The notes under the pieces are model-generated. The model did not search any database, was not told the origin of the DNA, and saw nothing but the letters and a program-made list of their open reading frames with translations. This document shows, piece by piece, positions 1 through 6,980 of a DNA stretch of 9,777 bases. Position numbers and translations under genes: made by a program. This stretch comes from Xanthobacteraceae bacterium (lineage in GTDB: Bacteria > Pseudomonadota > Alphaproteobacteria > Rhizobiales > Xanthobacteraceae), in NCBI GenBank assembly GCA_030037185.1, contig JASHRR010000148.1, forward strand, positions 1-9,777, in the 5' to 3' direction. Numbering within the stretch: the stretch's first letter is position 1; every line of letters starts with the position of its first letter.

Positions 1-24
1 GCCATAAGAGTCTCCGGCAGGGGA

Positions 25-46
25 CTGTCGCCTATTTAGGCGGCAG
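25..46. repeat. Long inverted repeat (hairpin) upstream of tnpB relic
   Basis: The arms CTGTCGCCTA and TAGGCGGCAG flank a TT centre. They pair over ten positions with a single G-T wobble. No T-run follows on either strand, so it does not look like an intrinsic terminator. It lies about 70 bases before the first recognisable TnpB codon. IS200/IS605 elements carry subterminal hairpins at their ends, so this may be a relic of an element end. That link is inference; the hairpin itself is directly visible. Confidence 0.5.
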
Positions 47-53
47 CGGAATG

Positions 54-80
54 CCGGGCGTGCGTCAGCACACAGCCCGG
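54..80. repeat. Second inverted repeat upstream of tnpB relic
   Basis: CCGGGCGTG at 54-62 pairs with CACAGCCCGG at 71-80, with one bulged A at 74 and an eight-base loop. It sits eight bases after the 25-46 hairpin. Together the two hairpins are the only structure in the first 117 bases, where I see no supportable gene. They may belong to the left end of the decayed IS200/IS605-type element whose tnpB remnant follows, but no element boundary can be fixed. Confidence 0.4.
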
Positions 81-117
81 GCCCTTGAGTTGACCTGCTG
101 ACAGGCTTACCGGTGTT

Positions 118-712
118 TTGGCGGAGCGCTCGTTCACATACCGGCTTTATCCAACGAAGGTGCAGGACCCATCGCTTCCGGGGACGCTCGGCGCATCGTG
201 CCGCAGCGCCGGCAATTGACGCACCGAGCGCGCCATTGCCCGCAAGAGGCGCAACAGCAACCGGCGGCGCAAGATAAGGCTTTGCGTCGCCCGGTTGCAT
301 GTCCGCGTCGCCAATCGGCGATGGGGCCTTTCGCACAAGCTCTCCCGGTTCCCGGTGGACCAGTTCACCTACATCGCAATCGAGGATCTGAACATCAAGG
401 GGCCGGCGCGCGGTATGCTCGCCAAATCGGCGGCAAACGCTGCCTGGAACCAACGCGTCCGGCATTACAACGCAGAATACGCCGGTACCGTCGTAAGCAT
501 GATCGATCCGCGCGGCACATCTCAGACCTGTCGGCATTGCGGCACGATCCAGGGAAGCTTTCCGAGAGGCGGCATCGCTGTGACTGCGGCTGTGTTCTTC
601 ATCGCCAGTTGCTGCGGCTCAAATCGTTGAACTCGCGACTTCAGGCCGCGACCTGCAGGCGCGAACCGGAAAGCCTGAGAAGCCGTCGCCTGCAGGCAAG
701 GGAGCGGTCACC
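118..712 (+). pseudogene. tnpB: Degenerate IS200/IS605-family TnpB (RNA-guided nuclease/transposase accessory) remnant
   Basis: Pieces of TnpB appear in several frames. Frame 1 from about 130 gives SFTYRLYPTKVQ, the typical TnpB N-terminus (RxYPT), and runs to a TGA at 217. Right after this stop, the same frame resumes with the late Arg-rich helix (RAIARKRRNSNRRRK, from about 226) and continues through IAIEDLNIKG (RuvC-II Glu at 382-384) to DPRGTSQTCRHCG. The middle of the protein, including the RuvC-I Asp region, is missing, so there is a large internal deletion. Near 555-564 the frame moves to frame 3, which supplies the second zinc-ribbon cysteine pair (HRCDCG, Cys codons 579-581 and 585-587). 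Near 600-608 it moves to frame 2 (VAAAQIVE..., then RDLQAR). The second shift falls where the RuvC-III Asp (RDxNAA-like) should be. Intact family members have roughly 350-400 residues; about 200 remain here. It is certainly nonfunctional as a nuclease. It converges on the 3' end of the glucokinase gene. Confidence 0.85.
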
Positions 713-717
713 TATCC

Positions 718-1491
718 TTATCCGGTCGCCCCACCTTTTCGACGGCGTCGCCCTACGGGCTGGCGTTCCTGCCACAGCCGAAACCCGCCGCGGAGGGCGT
801 TGGCATTGTGGCCTACCCGCACTTGCGGCGGCAGCGCCGCGAGCTTTTTCACATTGCCGCCGCCGATCACCGTTTCGTCAGGTTCGAGCGCAGCAGCGAG
901 GCGGGTCACCACGTCGGCGATGTGCCGTCGCCACTTCGTCTTGCCGTGCCGTTGCAGGCCGGCGCGGCCGACATAGTCCTCATAGGTGCCCTTCTTGTAG
1001 GGCAGTTGGCCGAGCTCCATGGGGGCGATCACGCCGTCGACAATCAGGGTCGATCCAAGTCCGGTTCCCAGCCCGAGGAAAAGCATCTTGCCGCCCCGGT
1101 AGCTTCCCATCGCCTGCATGGTGGCATCATTGACGACTTTCACAGGGCGACGGAATGCCCGCGCAAAATCGAAGCCGACCCATCCGCAGCCGAGATTGCG
1201 CGGCTCGGCGACCGGTCTGCCCCGCAGCACCGGGCCCGGATAGCCGATCGACACCACGTCGTAGGCCCAATCCGCCGCGAGTTTCTTGACGCCCGCGACC
1301 ATGTCTTTGGGTGACATGTCCGGCCCGGATGGAAACGAGCGGCGCACTTTGTGCCCGCTGGCAAGGATCTTGACCGAGTTTCCGCCGACGTCGACAACCA
1401 GCACCTTCTTGCCGATGGACTTCTCTGCAGGTGCCGTTCGATCCCGGCGCACCGTCCCACGCCGGGCCCGCAACACCGATTCGGCATTCAC
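718..1491 (-). CDS. ppgK: ROK-family glucokinase, polyphosphate glucokinase type
   Basis: This cytoplasmic kinase should phosphorylate glucose to glucose 6-phosphate. The alphaproteobacterial subfamily it resembles is usually annotated as polyphosphate-dependent, so the donor may be polyphosphate, ATP or both. Visible motifs are the phosphate-binding DVGGNSVKI (residues 34-42), the catalytic pair N121-D122 in VVNDATMQA, the loop LGLGTGLGST (139-148), PYKKGTYEDYVG (164-175) and the C-terminal IGGGNVKKL (209-217) and NANALRGGFRLW. The usual ROK ExGH sugar-binding motif reads ELGQ here (159-162; Gln codon CAA). The ROK zinc-ribbon CxCG is absent, as in other PPGKs. At 257 residues it is complete. 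The start is uncertain: the GTG at 1491 lies five bases after the tal stop but has only a weak SD (GGGCGAG), and the first 25 residues are outside the conserved domain. Alternative GTGs lie at 1476 and 1452. It is the last gene of the zwf-tal set and supplies the substrate for Zwf. Confidence 0.88.
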   Translation of the reverse strand: MNAESVLRARRGTVRRDRTAPAEKSIGKKVLVVDVGGNSVKILASGHKVRRSFPSGPDMSPKDMVAGVKKLAADWAYDVVSIGYPGPVLRGRPVAEPRNLGCGWVGFDFARAFRRPVKVVNDATMQAMGSYRGGKMLFLGLGTGLGSTLIVDGVIAPMELGQLPYKKGTYEDYVGRAGLQRHGKTKWRRHIADVVTRLAAALEPDETVIGGGNVKKLAALPPQVRVGHNANALRGGFRLWQERQPVGRRRRKGGATG

Positions 1492-1496
1492 GGCGG

Positions 1497-2582
1497 CTAG
1501 CTCGCCCGCTCAAGGACCGTGCATTTGGACCTGATCACCGCCATCAGATCGTTCCAGGAGTCGACGAACGACTTGGCGCCTTCCTCTTGGAGCTGGACCG
1601 ACAGCGATTGCACGTCGATATTCGCTCCGGCGAACCGTGCCAGTATCTGTTCGCAGTCGCCGCCGTCCGCCGGCATAATCGCGCGGACGGCGCCGTGATC
1701 GGCGAGCGCGTTTAAGGTGCCCTCCGGCATTGTGTTGACGGTGAATGGCGCGGCCAGGGCCTCGACGTAGAGAACGTCCGAAGCCTTTGGATCCTTGGTG
1801 CCGGTGCTGGCCCACAGCAGGCGCTGCGGACGCGCCCCGGCATTGTAGGCCCGCATCCATCGCGGCGAACTCAGCAAGCCGAGATAGGCCTTGTAGGTCC
1901 GCTTGGCGACAGCAATTCCGAGCTGGTTGTTGAGCGCCTCGGGGACCTTGCCGGCCACCGCGACGTCCCAGCGACTGACGAAAATCGATGCCACCGACCG
2001 CACGTCGGGCTTCAATCCTGCGTCGATGCGGCGTTCGATGCCGCGCATGAATGCGTCGGCGGCCGCAAGGTATTGGTCGTCGGAGAACAACAGAGTGACG
2101 TTAATGGGTATGCCGGCGAAAATCGCCTCCTCGATCGCGGGCAGCCCTTCCCTGGTGCCGGGAATCTTGATCAGGAGATTGGGTCGTTGGGCCCGCGCGT
2201 GAAGGTTCTTGGCCTCGGCAACGGTCGATTCGGTGTCATGCGCCAGCAACGGCGAGACTTCGAGCGAAACCCAACCGTCCACGCCGCATGTTTGGTCGTA
2301 AACAGGCCGGAACAGGTCCGCAGCCGCGGTAACGTCATCCAGCGCCAGCTCGAAGAAGAGCTGCTCTCCCGACTCGCCCTGCGCCAGTTTGCGTTTGATC
2401 GCGTCGTCGTAATCTTTGCTGTTCTTGATCGCGTGATCGAAGATCGTCGGGTTGGATGTCAATCCGGTGACCGCCAACTCGTCGATGTAGCGGCGGAGCA
2501 CGCCCGTCCTTAACAAGTTGCGCGTGATGTTGTCGAGCCAAAGACTTTGGCCGCGCTGGTGAAGTGTTCGATTTGCGTTCAT
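1497..2582 (-). CDS. tal: Transaldolase
   Basis: Transaldolase transfers a dihydroxyacetone unit between sedoheptulose 7-phosphate and glyceraldehyde 3-phosphate in the non-oxidative pentose phosphate pathway. The 361-residue protein has the length of the longer Tal class found in actinobacteria and many alphaproteobacteria. Seen in order: SLWLDNITRNLL near residues 13-24, the GLTSNPTIF motif (40-48), a WVSLEVSP strand (104-111), the Schiff-base lysine K139 in LLIKIPGT, and INVTLLFS (160-167). A C-terminal region with LLWASTGTKDP (255-265), DVLYVEAL and NTMPEGTL follows. The ATG at 2582 is well supported by the SD GAGGTGG (2587-2593), four bases upstream. That SD lies between the zwf stop and this start, with only 14 nt between the genes. 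The glucokinase starts five bases after its TAG stop, so co-transcription and probable translational coupling are inferred. No key residue is missing. Confidence 0.97.
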   Translation of the reverse strand: MNANRTLHQRGQSLWLDNITRNLLRTGVLRRYIDELAVTGLTSNPTIFDHAIKNSKDYDDAIKRKLAQGESGEQLFFELALDDVTAAADLFRPVYDQTCGVDGWVSLEVSPLLAHDTESTVAEAKNLHARAQRPNLLIKIPGTREGLPAIEEAIFAGIPINVTLLFSDDQYLAAADAFMRGIERRIDAGLKPDVRSVASIFVSRWDVAVAGKVPEALNNQLGIAVAKRTYKAYLGLLSSPRWMRAYNAGARPQRLLWASTGTKDPKASDVLYVEALAAPFTVNTMPEGTLNALADHGAVRAIMPADGGDCEQILARFAGANIDVQSLSVQLQEEGAKSFVDSWNDLMAVIRSKCTVLERAS

Positions 2583-2596
2583 GGTGCCACCTCATG

Positions 2597-4159
2597 TCAA
2601 GGGCGGATCGCCGTGTGTGGGTGGCCGGCCCTGATCGCCACCCATGCGCGCCCATCGCGCGCCAGCAGGCGGTCGGCGGCCGCGGGGCCTTCACTCCCGG
2701 CGGCATAATTAGGAAAGTCCTTTGCGGCATCGCACGCCCGGCAATCGAGCAATCCCTCGACTGCGCGCCAGGCCGCCTCGACCGTATCGGCCCGCTGGAA
2801 CAAGGTGGCATCCCCGATCAGACAATCATAGATCAGCGTCTCGTAGCCGACGGCCGCGAGCGGCTCGAAATAGTCGCGGTAGGCAAAATCCATTGCCACC
2901 CCGTCGATCTCGATTTCTGAGCCTGGTCTCTTGGCGCTGAAACTGACCGACAGTCCTTCGTCCGGTTGGATGCGCAGCGTCAGGACATTGGCCGGCAATT
3001 GCGCAACAGGAGTGTTGCGAAACAGCGGATAAGGCGCTCGCCGAAAATGCACCGCAATCTCGGTCGTGCGGGCCGACAGGCACTTGCCAGTGCGCAGATA
3101 GAACGGCACGCCGGCCCACCTCCAGTTATCGATGGCGAGCTTGAGCGCCACATAAGTCTCAGTTGTGGAATCCGCTGCAACGTTAGGCTCTTGCCGGTAA
3201 GGCGGAACCTCTTGTCCCAGCACGATGCCGCCACCGTACTGACCGCGTACTGCGTCGTGCGGCGAGATGGAACGGACAGCCTGGAACAGCTCGGTCTTTT
3301 TGGCGCGTACCGCGTCCGCGTCGAACGCGATCGGCGGCTCCATCGCGATCATGGCGAGGAGTTGGAACAGATGGTTCGGCACCATGTCGCGCAGGGCGCC
3401 TGTTCGCTCGTAGAAGCGGCCGCGGCCCTCGACACCCACGGTTTCGGCGGCCGTGATCTGCACATGGTCGACATGATCGCGGCTCCACAGCGGCTCGAAG
3501 ATGCCGTTAGCAAAGCGCAACACCAAAATATTCTGGACCGTTTCTTTGCCGAGAAAATGATCGATGCGATAGATCTGGTCTTCGGACAGCACCCTCAGGA
3601 GCTGCCTGTTGAGTGCCTGTGCCGATGCGAGGTCGTGCCCAAAAGGCTTTTCGACTATCAGGCGCCGCCACGCTTGCTCCGATTGTTGGATCAGCCCGAT
3701 GTGGCTGAGCTGTTCGACCACCGGACCAAAGAACCGATCGGAGACCGCCAGATAAAACAATACATTGGCGGTATTGCTGTGCCCTTGCCGCTCGGCCAGC
3801 AGCTTCTTGAGATCGTTGAAGGTCTCAGGCTGAGTAAAGTCTCCGCGCATGTAGCCGATGCGCTGGGTCAGCCATGACCATGCCGGCACGTCGATCCCGG
3901 CGGGCCCCTGCATCATCATCGTCAGGCTCTGTCGCCATTGCTCGGTCGTGCGGTCATGATGATCGACACCAACAACCGCAAACTCGTCTGGAAGCCGGCC
4001 GGCCTTAACCAGATGATAGAGCGCCGGTACCACCAGACGCTTGGTCAAATCTCCGCCAGCACCGAAGATCACCAGGGTCGCAGATGGCGCCTGACCGCCG
4101 GAGCGGACCTTCGCCACAGCCGTCGCGGCTTCGGGCGCGACCGTTGTCACGGCAGTCAT
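2597..4159 (-). CDS. zwf: Glucose-6-phosphate 1-dehydrogenase
   Basis: Zwf oxidises glucose 6-phosphate to 6-phosphogluconolactone, producing NADPH (or NADH) as the entry step of the oxidative pentose phosphate and Entner-Doudoroff pathways. With the chosen start it has 520 residues, slightly above the usual 480-510 because of an Ala/Val-rich N-terminal tail of about 25 residues. Motifs: Rossmann nucleotide site FGAGGDLTKR (32-41), substrate-site EKPFGHD (170-176), the signature RIDHFLGKE (198-206) with the phosphate-binding His201 and Lys205, and the catalytic-base His263 in RDMVPNHLFQ. The C-terminal DFPNYAAGSEGP motif is present. The ATG at 4159 has an SD-like AGGCGGGGGG directly before it and overlaps the stop of a mini-ORF (ATGA). 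The frame is open further up to a GTG at 4255 (552 residues), also preceded by GAGGAG. I rejected that start because the extra 32 residues look unlike any Zwf N-terminus. A second Zwf may exist elsewhere in the genome, which would suit a specialised role here. Confidence 0.96.
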   Translation of the reverse strand: MTAVTTVAPEAATAVAKVRSGGQAPSATLVIFGAGGDLTKRLVVPALYHLVKAGRLPDEFAVVGVDHHDRTTEQWRQSLTMMMQGPAGIDVPAWSWLTQRIGYMRGDFTQPETFNDLKKLLAERQGHSNTANVLFYLAVSDRFFGPVVEQLSHIGLIQQSEQAWRRLIVEKPFGHDLASAQALNRQLLRVLSEDQIYRIDHFLGKETVQNILVLRFANGIFEPLWSRDHVDHVQITAAETVGVEGRGRFYERTGALRDMVPNHLFQLLAMIAMEPPIAFDADAVRAKKTELFQAVRSISPHDAVRGQYGGGIVLGQEVPPYRQEPNVAADSTTETYVALKLAIDNWRWAGVPFYLRTGKCLSARTTEIAVHFRRAPYPLFRNTPVAQLPANVLTLRIQPDEGLSVSFSAKRPGSEIEIDGVAMDFAYRDYFEPLAAVGYETLIYDCLIGDATLFQRADTVEAAWRAVEGLLDCRACDAAKDFPNYAAGSEGPAAADRLLARDGRAWVAIRAGHPHTAIRP

Positions 4160-4218
4160 CCCCCCGCCTGGTGCTCGACTGTCGTTCGGGGGGTGGCTCG
4201 TTTGGCATCCTGCTCCAT
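4156..4218 (-). CDS. Possible 20-codon leader peptide ORF overlapping the zwf start
   Basis: ATG at 4218 opens a 20-codon frame (begins MEQDAKRATP) that ends in TGA at 4156-4158. This stop overlaps the zwf ATG as ATGA. It has a better ribosome site than zwf itself: GTAGGAG at 4224-4230, five bases from the ATG. This geometry is typical of translational coupling, so the ORF could feed ribosomes to zwf or act as a regulatory leader. The peptide is rich in Arg, Thr and Glu, with no membrane segment and no run of one amino acid that would mark a classical attenuator. It is too short for coding statistics, so the claim rests on SD and overlap only. The alternative is that zwf begins at GTG 4255 and this ORF is accidental. 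Confidence 0.4.
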   Translation of the reverse strand: MEQDAKRATPRTTVEHQAGG

Positions 4219-4270
4219 GTTTGCTCCTACTGGCCGCCCGTCGAGTCAAATGCACTCCACCGCTCCTCGG

Positions 4271-4310
4271 TTCAATATTCCCGACATGGCGGGCGGCATT
4301 GTCGGTTGAA
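4271..4310. promoter_or_regulatory. Hairpin between debranching gene and zwf leader
   Basis: Arms CCGACA (4281-4286) and TGTCGG (4300-4305) pair perfectly around a 13-base centre in which TG and CA can add two further pairs. Outside them TTCAA (4271-4275) and TTGAA (4306-4310) also pair, with TATTC unpaired on one side. The hairpin begins 20 bases past the debranching stop on the minus strand, and no T-run follows. It could be a leaky terminator, an RNA-processing or stability element, or an operator. It marks the boundary between the 112-nt-separated upstream gene and the tightly packed zwf-tal-glucokinase set. Confidence 0.35.
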
Positions 4311-4330
4311 CGATCACGATAAGTTGCCAG

Positions 4331-6562
4331 TCAGCGCTGGGGCGATAGTTCTTGCTGTGCCTGCGGCTGGGCGTTGCTGCCCTGAGACGCCACAGAGCGG
4401 GCCGTCCACCACTCTTCCGGCTTGGCCGCGACGTCGCAGCGCTCAACCAGCTTGGGGTCTCCTTTGATCACTTCGAACGCGGTTTCCTCGCCTTGGCGCC
4501 AGAAGCGGATGTCAAGTTTGTGATTGCCGATATGCAGGTCACGCACCGTAAGGTCGGGCAGCCAGGCGGGAAGCGACGGGTCAACATAAAGCTTGTTGCG
4601 CGGCGCATCCGGCAGGAATCCCAATAAAGCCTGGGTGAGCATGAATACCGCGCCGGCCGCCCAGGCTTGAGGCACGTTTGCACCGAGATACTGCACCGGG
4701 AAGTTCGACTCGCTCGGCTCCGGCGTGGTGTAGAGTTCTGGCAACTGATTGAGGAGGAAGTGGCTCGCCGCCACACTGACATCGTGTGCGACCCGCGCTG
4801 CCTCCGCATCAAAGCCGTACGATTTGAAGCCCATTGCGATGATGGCGTTATCGTGCGGCCAGACGGAGCCGGTCTGATAGTTGTACGGATTAAATGCCGG
4901 GTTACCGGCGGATAGCGTTCGAATGCCCCACCCCGTCCACATGTCCGGCGCCATCAGGCGGTCCACCACCTTCTGCGCGCGCTCGCGGGCCACGATGCCC
5001 GACCATAGGCAATGTCCGGGATTGGACGCAACGGTCAGAACCTTGTTCTTGTCGCCGTCGAGCGCATAGGCATAGAAGCCGAGTTCCTCGTCCCAGAAAG
5101 CCTCGTTGAACCGCGTGAACAAAGCAGCAGCCTTGGCACGCAATTGCGCGGCACGCTCGGGCTTGCCGAGAACCTCGAAAACCTCCGCCATACGGAGCCA
5201 AGCGTTGTAGACGTAGCCCTGAAGCTCGCACAGCGCCTTGGGCCCCTTCACGAGCGAGCCATCAGGATACACGACCGCATCGCCGGAATCCTTCCAGGAC
5301 ATGTTTTCGTAGCCCGCGGAGGAACGCGTCTGGTATTCCTGGAATCCATCGCCGTCGCGATCCCCATAGTTGTCGATCCATGCGAGGCAGCCTTCCGCCG
5401 TGTGCAGATGTTGCTCCAGCAGCTCTTGGTCGCCGGTCGCGCGCCAGGCGGCATGCAGGGTTATCAGATAAAGCGGTGTCGCATCCGCCGTGCCGTAATA
5501 GGGTGTGTGCGGGATCAGCTTGAAATGGGCAAGTTCGCCATAACGCAACTCGTGAAGGATCTTTCCCGGCTCGGCATCGCGGTATGGATCGTCTTCCTTG
5601 GCTTGCAGCTTGCCTAAAACCTCCAATGCCCCGCGCGCGAATTGCGGATAGACCAGTATATTCTGCAACGACACAAGCAGGCTGTCGCGACCGAACGGCG
5701 CGACGAACCACGGCAGCCCGGCGGCCGGCATAAACACCCTGTGGTTGGTTCCTGCGATCGGCAAACGGAGCGCCGCCATGTCCTCCAGCGCTTGGTGAAA
5801 AAGGCGGTAGAATTCCTCGTTGCTGGTCTCGATCTTGGCCACCGTGTTCAACCATCGCGATACCGCCTCGGAATGGCGGGACTTGTGGCTGGTCCCGACA
5901 CAATGGCGGGGCGCCTGGCAGAGTTGCTCTGCGTTCTCGGGCTCATAAAGCAAGCAAGCGTGCCAAGCCTCACTTGGCTGAATGGCGACCTCGAGACTGA
6001 GCCGCCCATTGGCAAGAACGGCCTTGCGCGGTGCGCGCGCCACCACAGCGGTCACAGCGCGATGAAAATCCCGGTTCGAATATACCGTGCGAAGCCCCTG
6101 TCGCCGTTCCGACCACTCCGTGGTAATCTGGCCGCGGCGTACGATGTGGCCCGATTTGACCTCGAAGATGTCGGCGAAGTCCGATCGGAAGGCAATCTCA
6201 AGCTGGAAGCGCACCGGTTTCCTGCTGTTGTTGGTGATGTCGAGATCCTCGTGCAGGCCGCCGCTGATTGATCGGCTGATGGTGAGGCCCAGCGTGCGCG
6301 GCGGAATCGGCCCATCCCCGGTGAGAATGGGCCTGTTGGTGAGAAAGATGCGCGCCGAGTGATAGTTGAGCGGCCCGCCGTTGAGCAGCTCCCACGGCTC
6401 ACCATTGGCGTAAATCGCCCAATTGCTGATGATCCGGGTGTCAAGAAAGTAAAGGCCCTTCTCACTTGGCCAGGTGATCTGCCCGTCCAGCCCGGTAACG
6501 AGCACAGTCTGGCCCTGATGGATGGCTATCTGGGGTGGACCAACCTGAACCTTGAACGACAA
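4331..6562 (-). CDS. Glycogen debranching enzyme, amylo-alpha-1,6-glucosidase family
   Basis: The protein should hydrolyse alpha-1,6 branches in glycogen or related glucans in the cytoplasm. No signal peptide is visible. From the TTG chosen here it has 743 residues. Residues 1 to about 230 match the beta-rich N-terminal domain of bacterial debranching enzymes (opens with VQVGPPQIAIHQGQTVLVT; then LYFLDTRI and LHEDLDITNN). Residues about 245-660 form the (alpha/alpha)6-barrel glycosidase domain: PWFVAPFGRDSL (284-295), TPYYGTADATPLYL (353-366), MSWKDSGDAVVYPDGS (421-436), NPGHCLWSGI (514-523), GWGIRTLS (544-551) and NYQTGSVWPHDN (561-572). The Asp residues of the WKDSGD motif are candidates for the catalytic acid by family analogy only. 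The last 20 residues are Gln/Ser-rich and probably disordered. The frame is open to an upstream TTG at 6607, but TTG 6562 has a strong SD, AAGGAG, seven bases before it, and the homologous region begins there. It is not the GlgX (GH13) type. It lies upstream of zwf in the same direction. Confidence 0.92.
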   Translation of the reverse strand: MSFKVQVGPPQIAIHQGQTVLVTGLDGQITWPSEKGLYFLDTRIISNWAIYANGEPWELLNGGPLNYHSARIFLTNRPILTGDGPIPPRTLGLTISRSISGGLHEDLDITNNSRKPVRFQLEIAFRSDFADIFEVKSGHIVRRGQITTEWSERRQGLRTVYSNRDFHRAVTAVVARAPRKAVLANGRLSLEVAIQPSEAWHACLLYEPENAEQLCQAPRHCVGTSHKSRHSEAVSRWLNTVAKIETSNEEFYRLFHQALEDMAALRLPIAGTNHRVFMPAAGLPWFVAPFGRDSLLVSLQNILVYPQFARGALEVLGKLQAKEDDPYRDAEPGKILHELRYGELAHFKLIPHTPYYGTADATPLYLITLHAAWRATGDQELLEQHLHTAEGCLAWIDNYGDRDGDGFQEYQTRSSAGYENMSWKDSGDAVVYPDGSLVKGPKALCELQGYVYNAWLRMAEVFEVLGKPERAAQLRAKAAALFTRFNEAFWDEELGFYAYALDGDKNKVLTVASNPGHCLWSGIVARERAQKVVDRLMAPDMWTGWGIRTLSAGNPAFNPYNYQTGSVWPHDNAIIAMGFKSYGFDAEAARVAHDVSVAASHFLLNQLPELYTTPEPSESNFPVQYLGANVPQAWAAGAVFMLTQALLGFLPDAPRNKLYVDPSLPAWLPDLTVRDLHIGNHKLDIRFWRQGEETAFEVIKGDPKLVERCDVAAKPEEWWTARSVASQGSNAQPQAQQELSPQR

Positions 6563-6569
6563 TGATGTG

Positions 6570-6575
6570 CTCCTT
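6570..6575 (-). promoter_or_regulatory. Shine-Dalgarno site that fixes the debranching TTG start
   Basis: Read on the minus strand this is AAGGAG, seven bases from the TTG at 6562-6560. No such site precedes the more distal TTG at 6607, and there is no ATG in the proper place. It therefore decides the start in favour of TTG 6562. Confidence 0.7.
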
Positions 6576-6624
6576 GCTGCTCGGCGGGGTGCCGCGTTGA
6601 TGCGCAATCCCTATGCAGGCCCAG

Positions 6625-6653
6625 ATCGTAATGCGACGGCGCTCGAACGCCAA
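6625..6653 (-). promoter_or_regulatory. Candidate sigma-70 promoter for the debranching gene
   Basis: On the minus strand TTGGCG (6653-6648) and TACGAT (6630-6625) are separated by 17 bases, each matching four of six consensus positions. Transcription would begin near 6618, about 55 bases before the TTG start. The match is modest and could be chance in a 418-base gap. Confidence 0.3.
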
Positions 6654-6739
6654 GGTCGGTCATTACCAACTGTATCGCCCGGCCGTGCGTCGCAACAGGT
6701 TTTCATCGCCTGTCGGCTTTGCGGTCCCTGCATCAACAT

Positions 6740-6772
6740 ATCAGGCCTCTGATCGGAGCGTGTCGCGCTCCG
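6740..6772. repeat. Two abutting inverted repeats in the MFS-debranching gap
   Basis: ATCAG-GCCT-CTGAT (6740-6753) is followed without a gap by CGGAGCG-TGTCG-CGCTCCG (6754-6772), which has seven perfect base pairs. No T-run follows the second on either strand. The pair lies about 180 bases upstream of the debranching start and about 210 bases downstream of the MFS stop. It may be a regulator-binding site, a transcript-end structure for the MFS gene, or neither. Confidence 0.35.
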
Positions 6773-6980
6773 GGCCGTCATCGATATCAGCGCGCCGGCG
6801 TCCCATCAGCAGCCAGGCCTCAGACGGGCCAAAGGGTCATCAGGTTCGCACGCGGCGCGAAGACCGGACTCGTTTTCGTTTTCATCCTCTACGCAGACCT
6901 CGGCAGGGAAACCGGGACTGTCTCATTGCTCTTTCCTGATCCGAGCATCACTCACCGGAGCACGGGACCCTTCATAGCTG

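Larger units (their letters stand above)
6563..6980. other. 418-bp intergenic region without a gene
   Basis: It lies between two minus-strand genes. It holds the SD (6570-6575), the candidate promoter (6625-6653) and the two abutting inverted repeats (6740-6772), described separately. There is also a short tandem CGTTTT repeat near 6870-6881. Open frames on both strands lack an SD and any family motif. I see no clear intrinsic terminator for the MFS gene. The size implies that the debranching gene starts its own transcript. Confidence 0.6.

Noticed and set aside
652..697. CCTGCAGG repeated at 652-659 and within GCCTGCAGGC at 688-697
   Set aside because: Two copies of a short palindrome inside the TnpB 3' part; no array or attachment-site structure is visible.
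198..1133. 311-codon plus-strand open frame
   Set aside because: It runs through the tnpB relic and then antisense to the glucokinase. It is Arg-rich and has no SD; only its piece near 564-602 (HRCDCG) is real TnpB-derived sequence.
2966..3877. 303-codon plus-strand open frame
   Set aside because: It lies wholly antisense to zwf, whose motifs are clear, and shows no family features. It is a GC-rich shadow frame.
4160..4255. N-terminal extension of zwf to GTG 4255
   Set aside because: A GAGGAG lies upstream, but the 32 extra residues are unlike Zwf N-termini, and the region holds the better-placed SD and mini-ORF.
5012..6271. Two plus-strand open frames of about 200 codons (5012-5617 and 5642-6271)
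   Set aside because: Both are antisense to the debranching gene, without SD or recognisable motifs.
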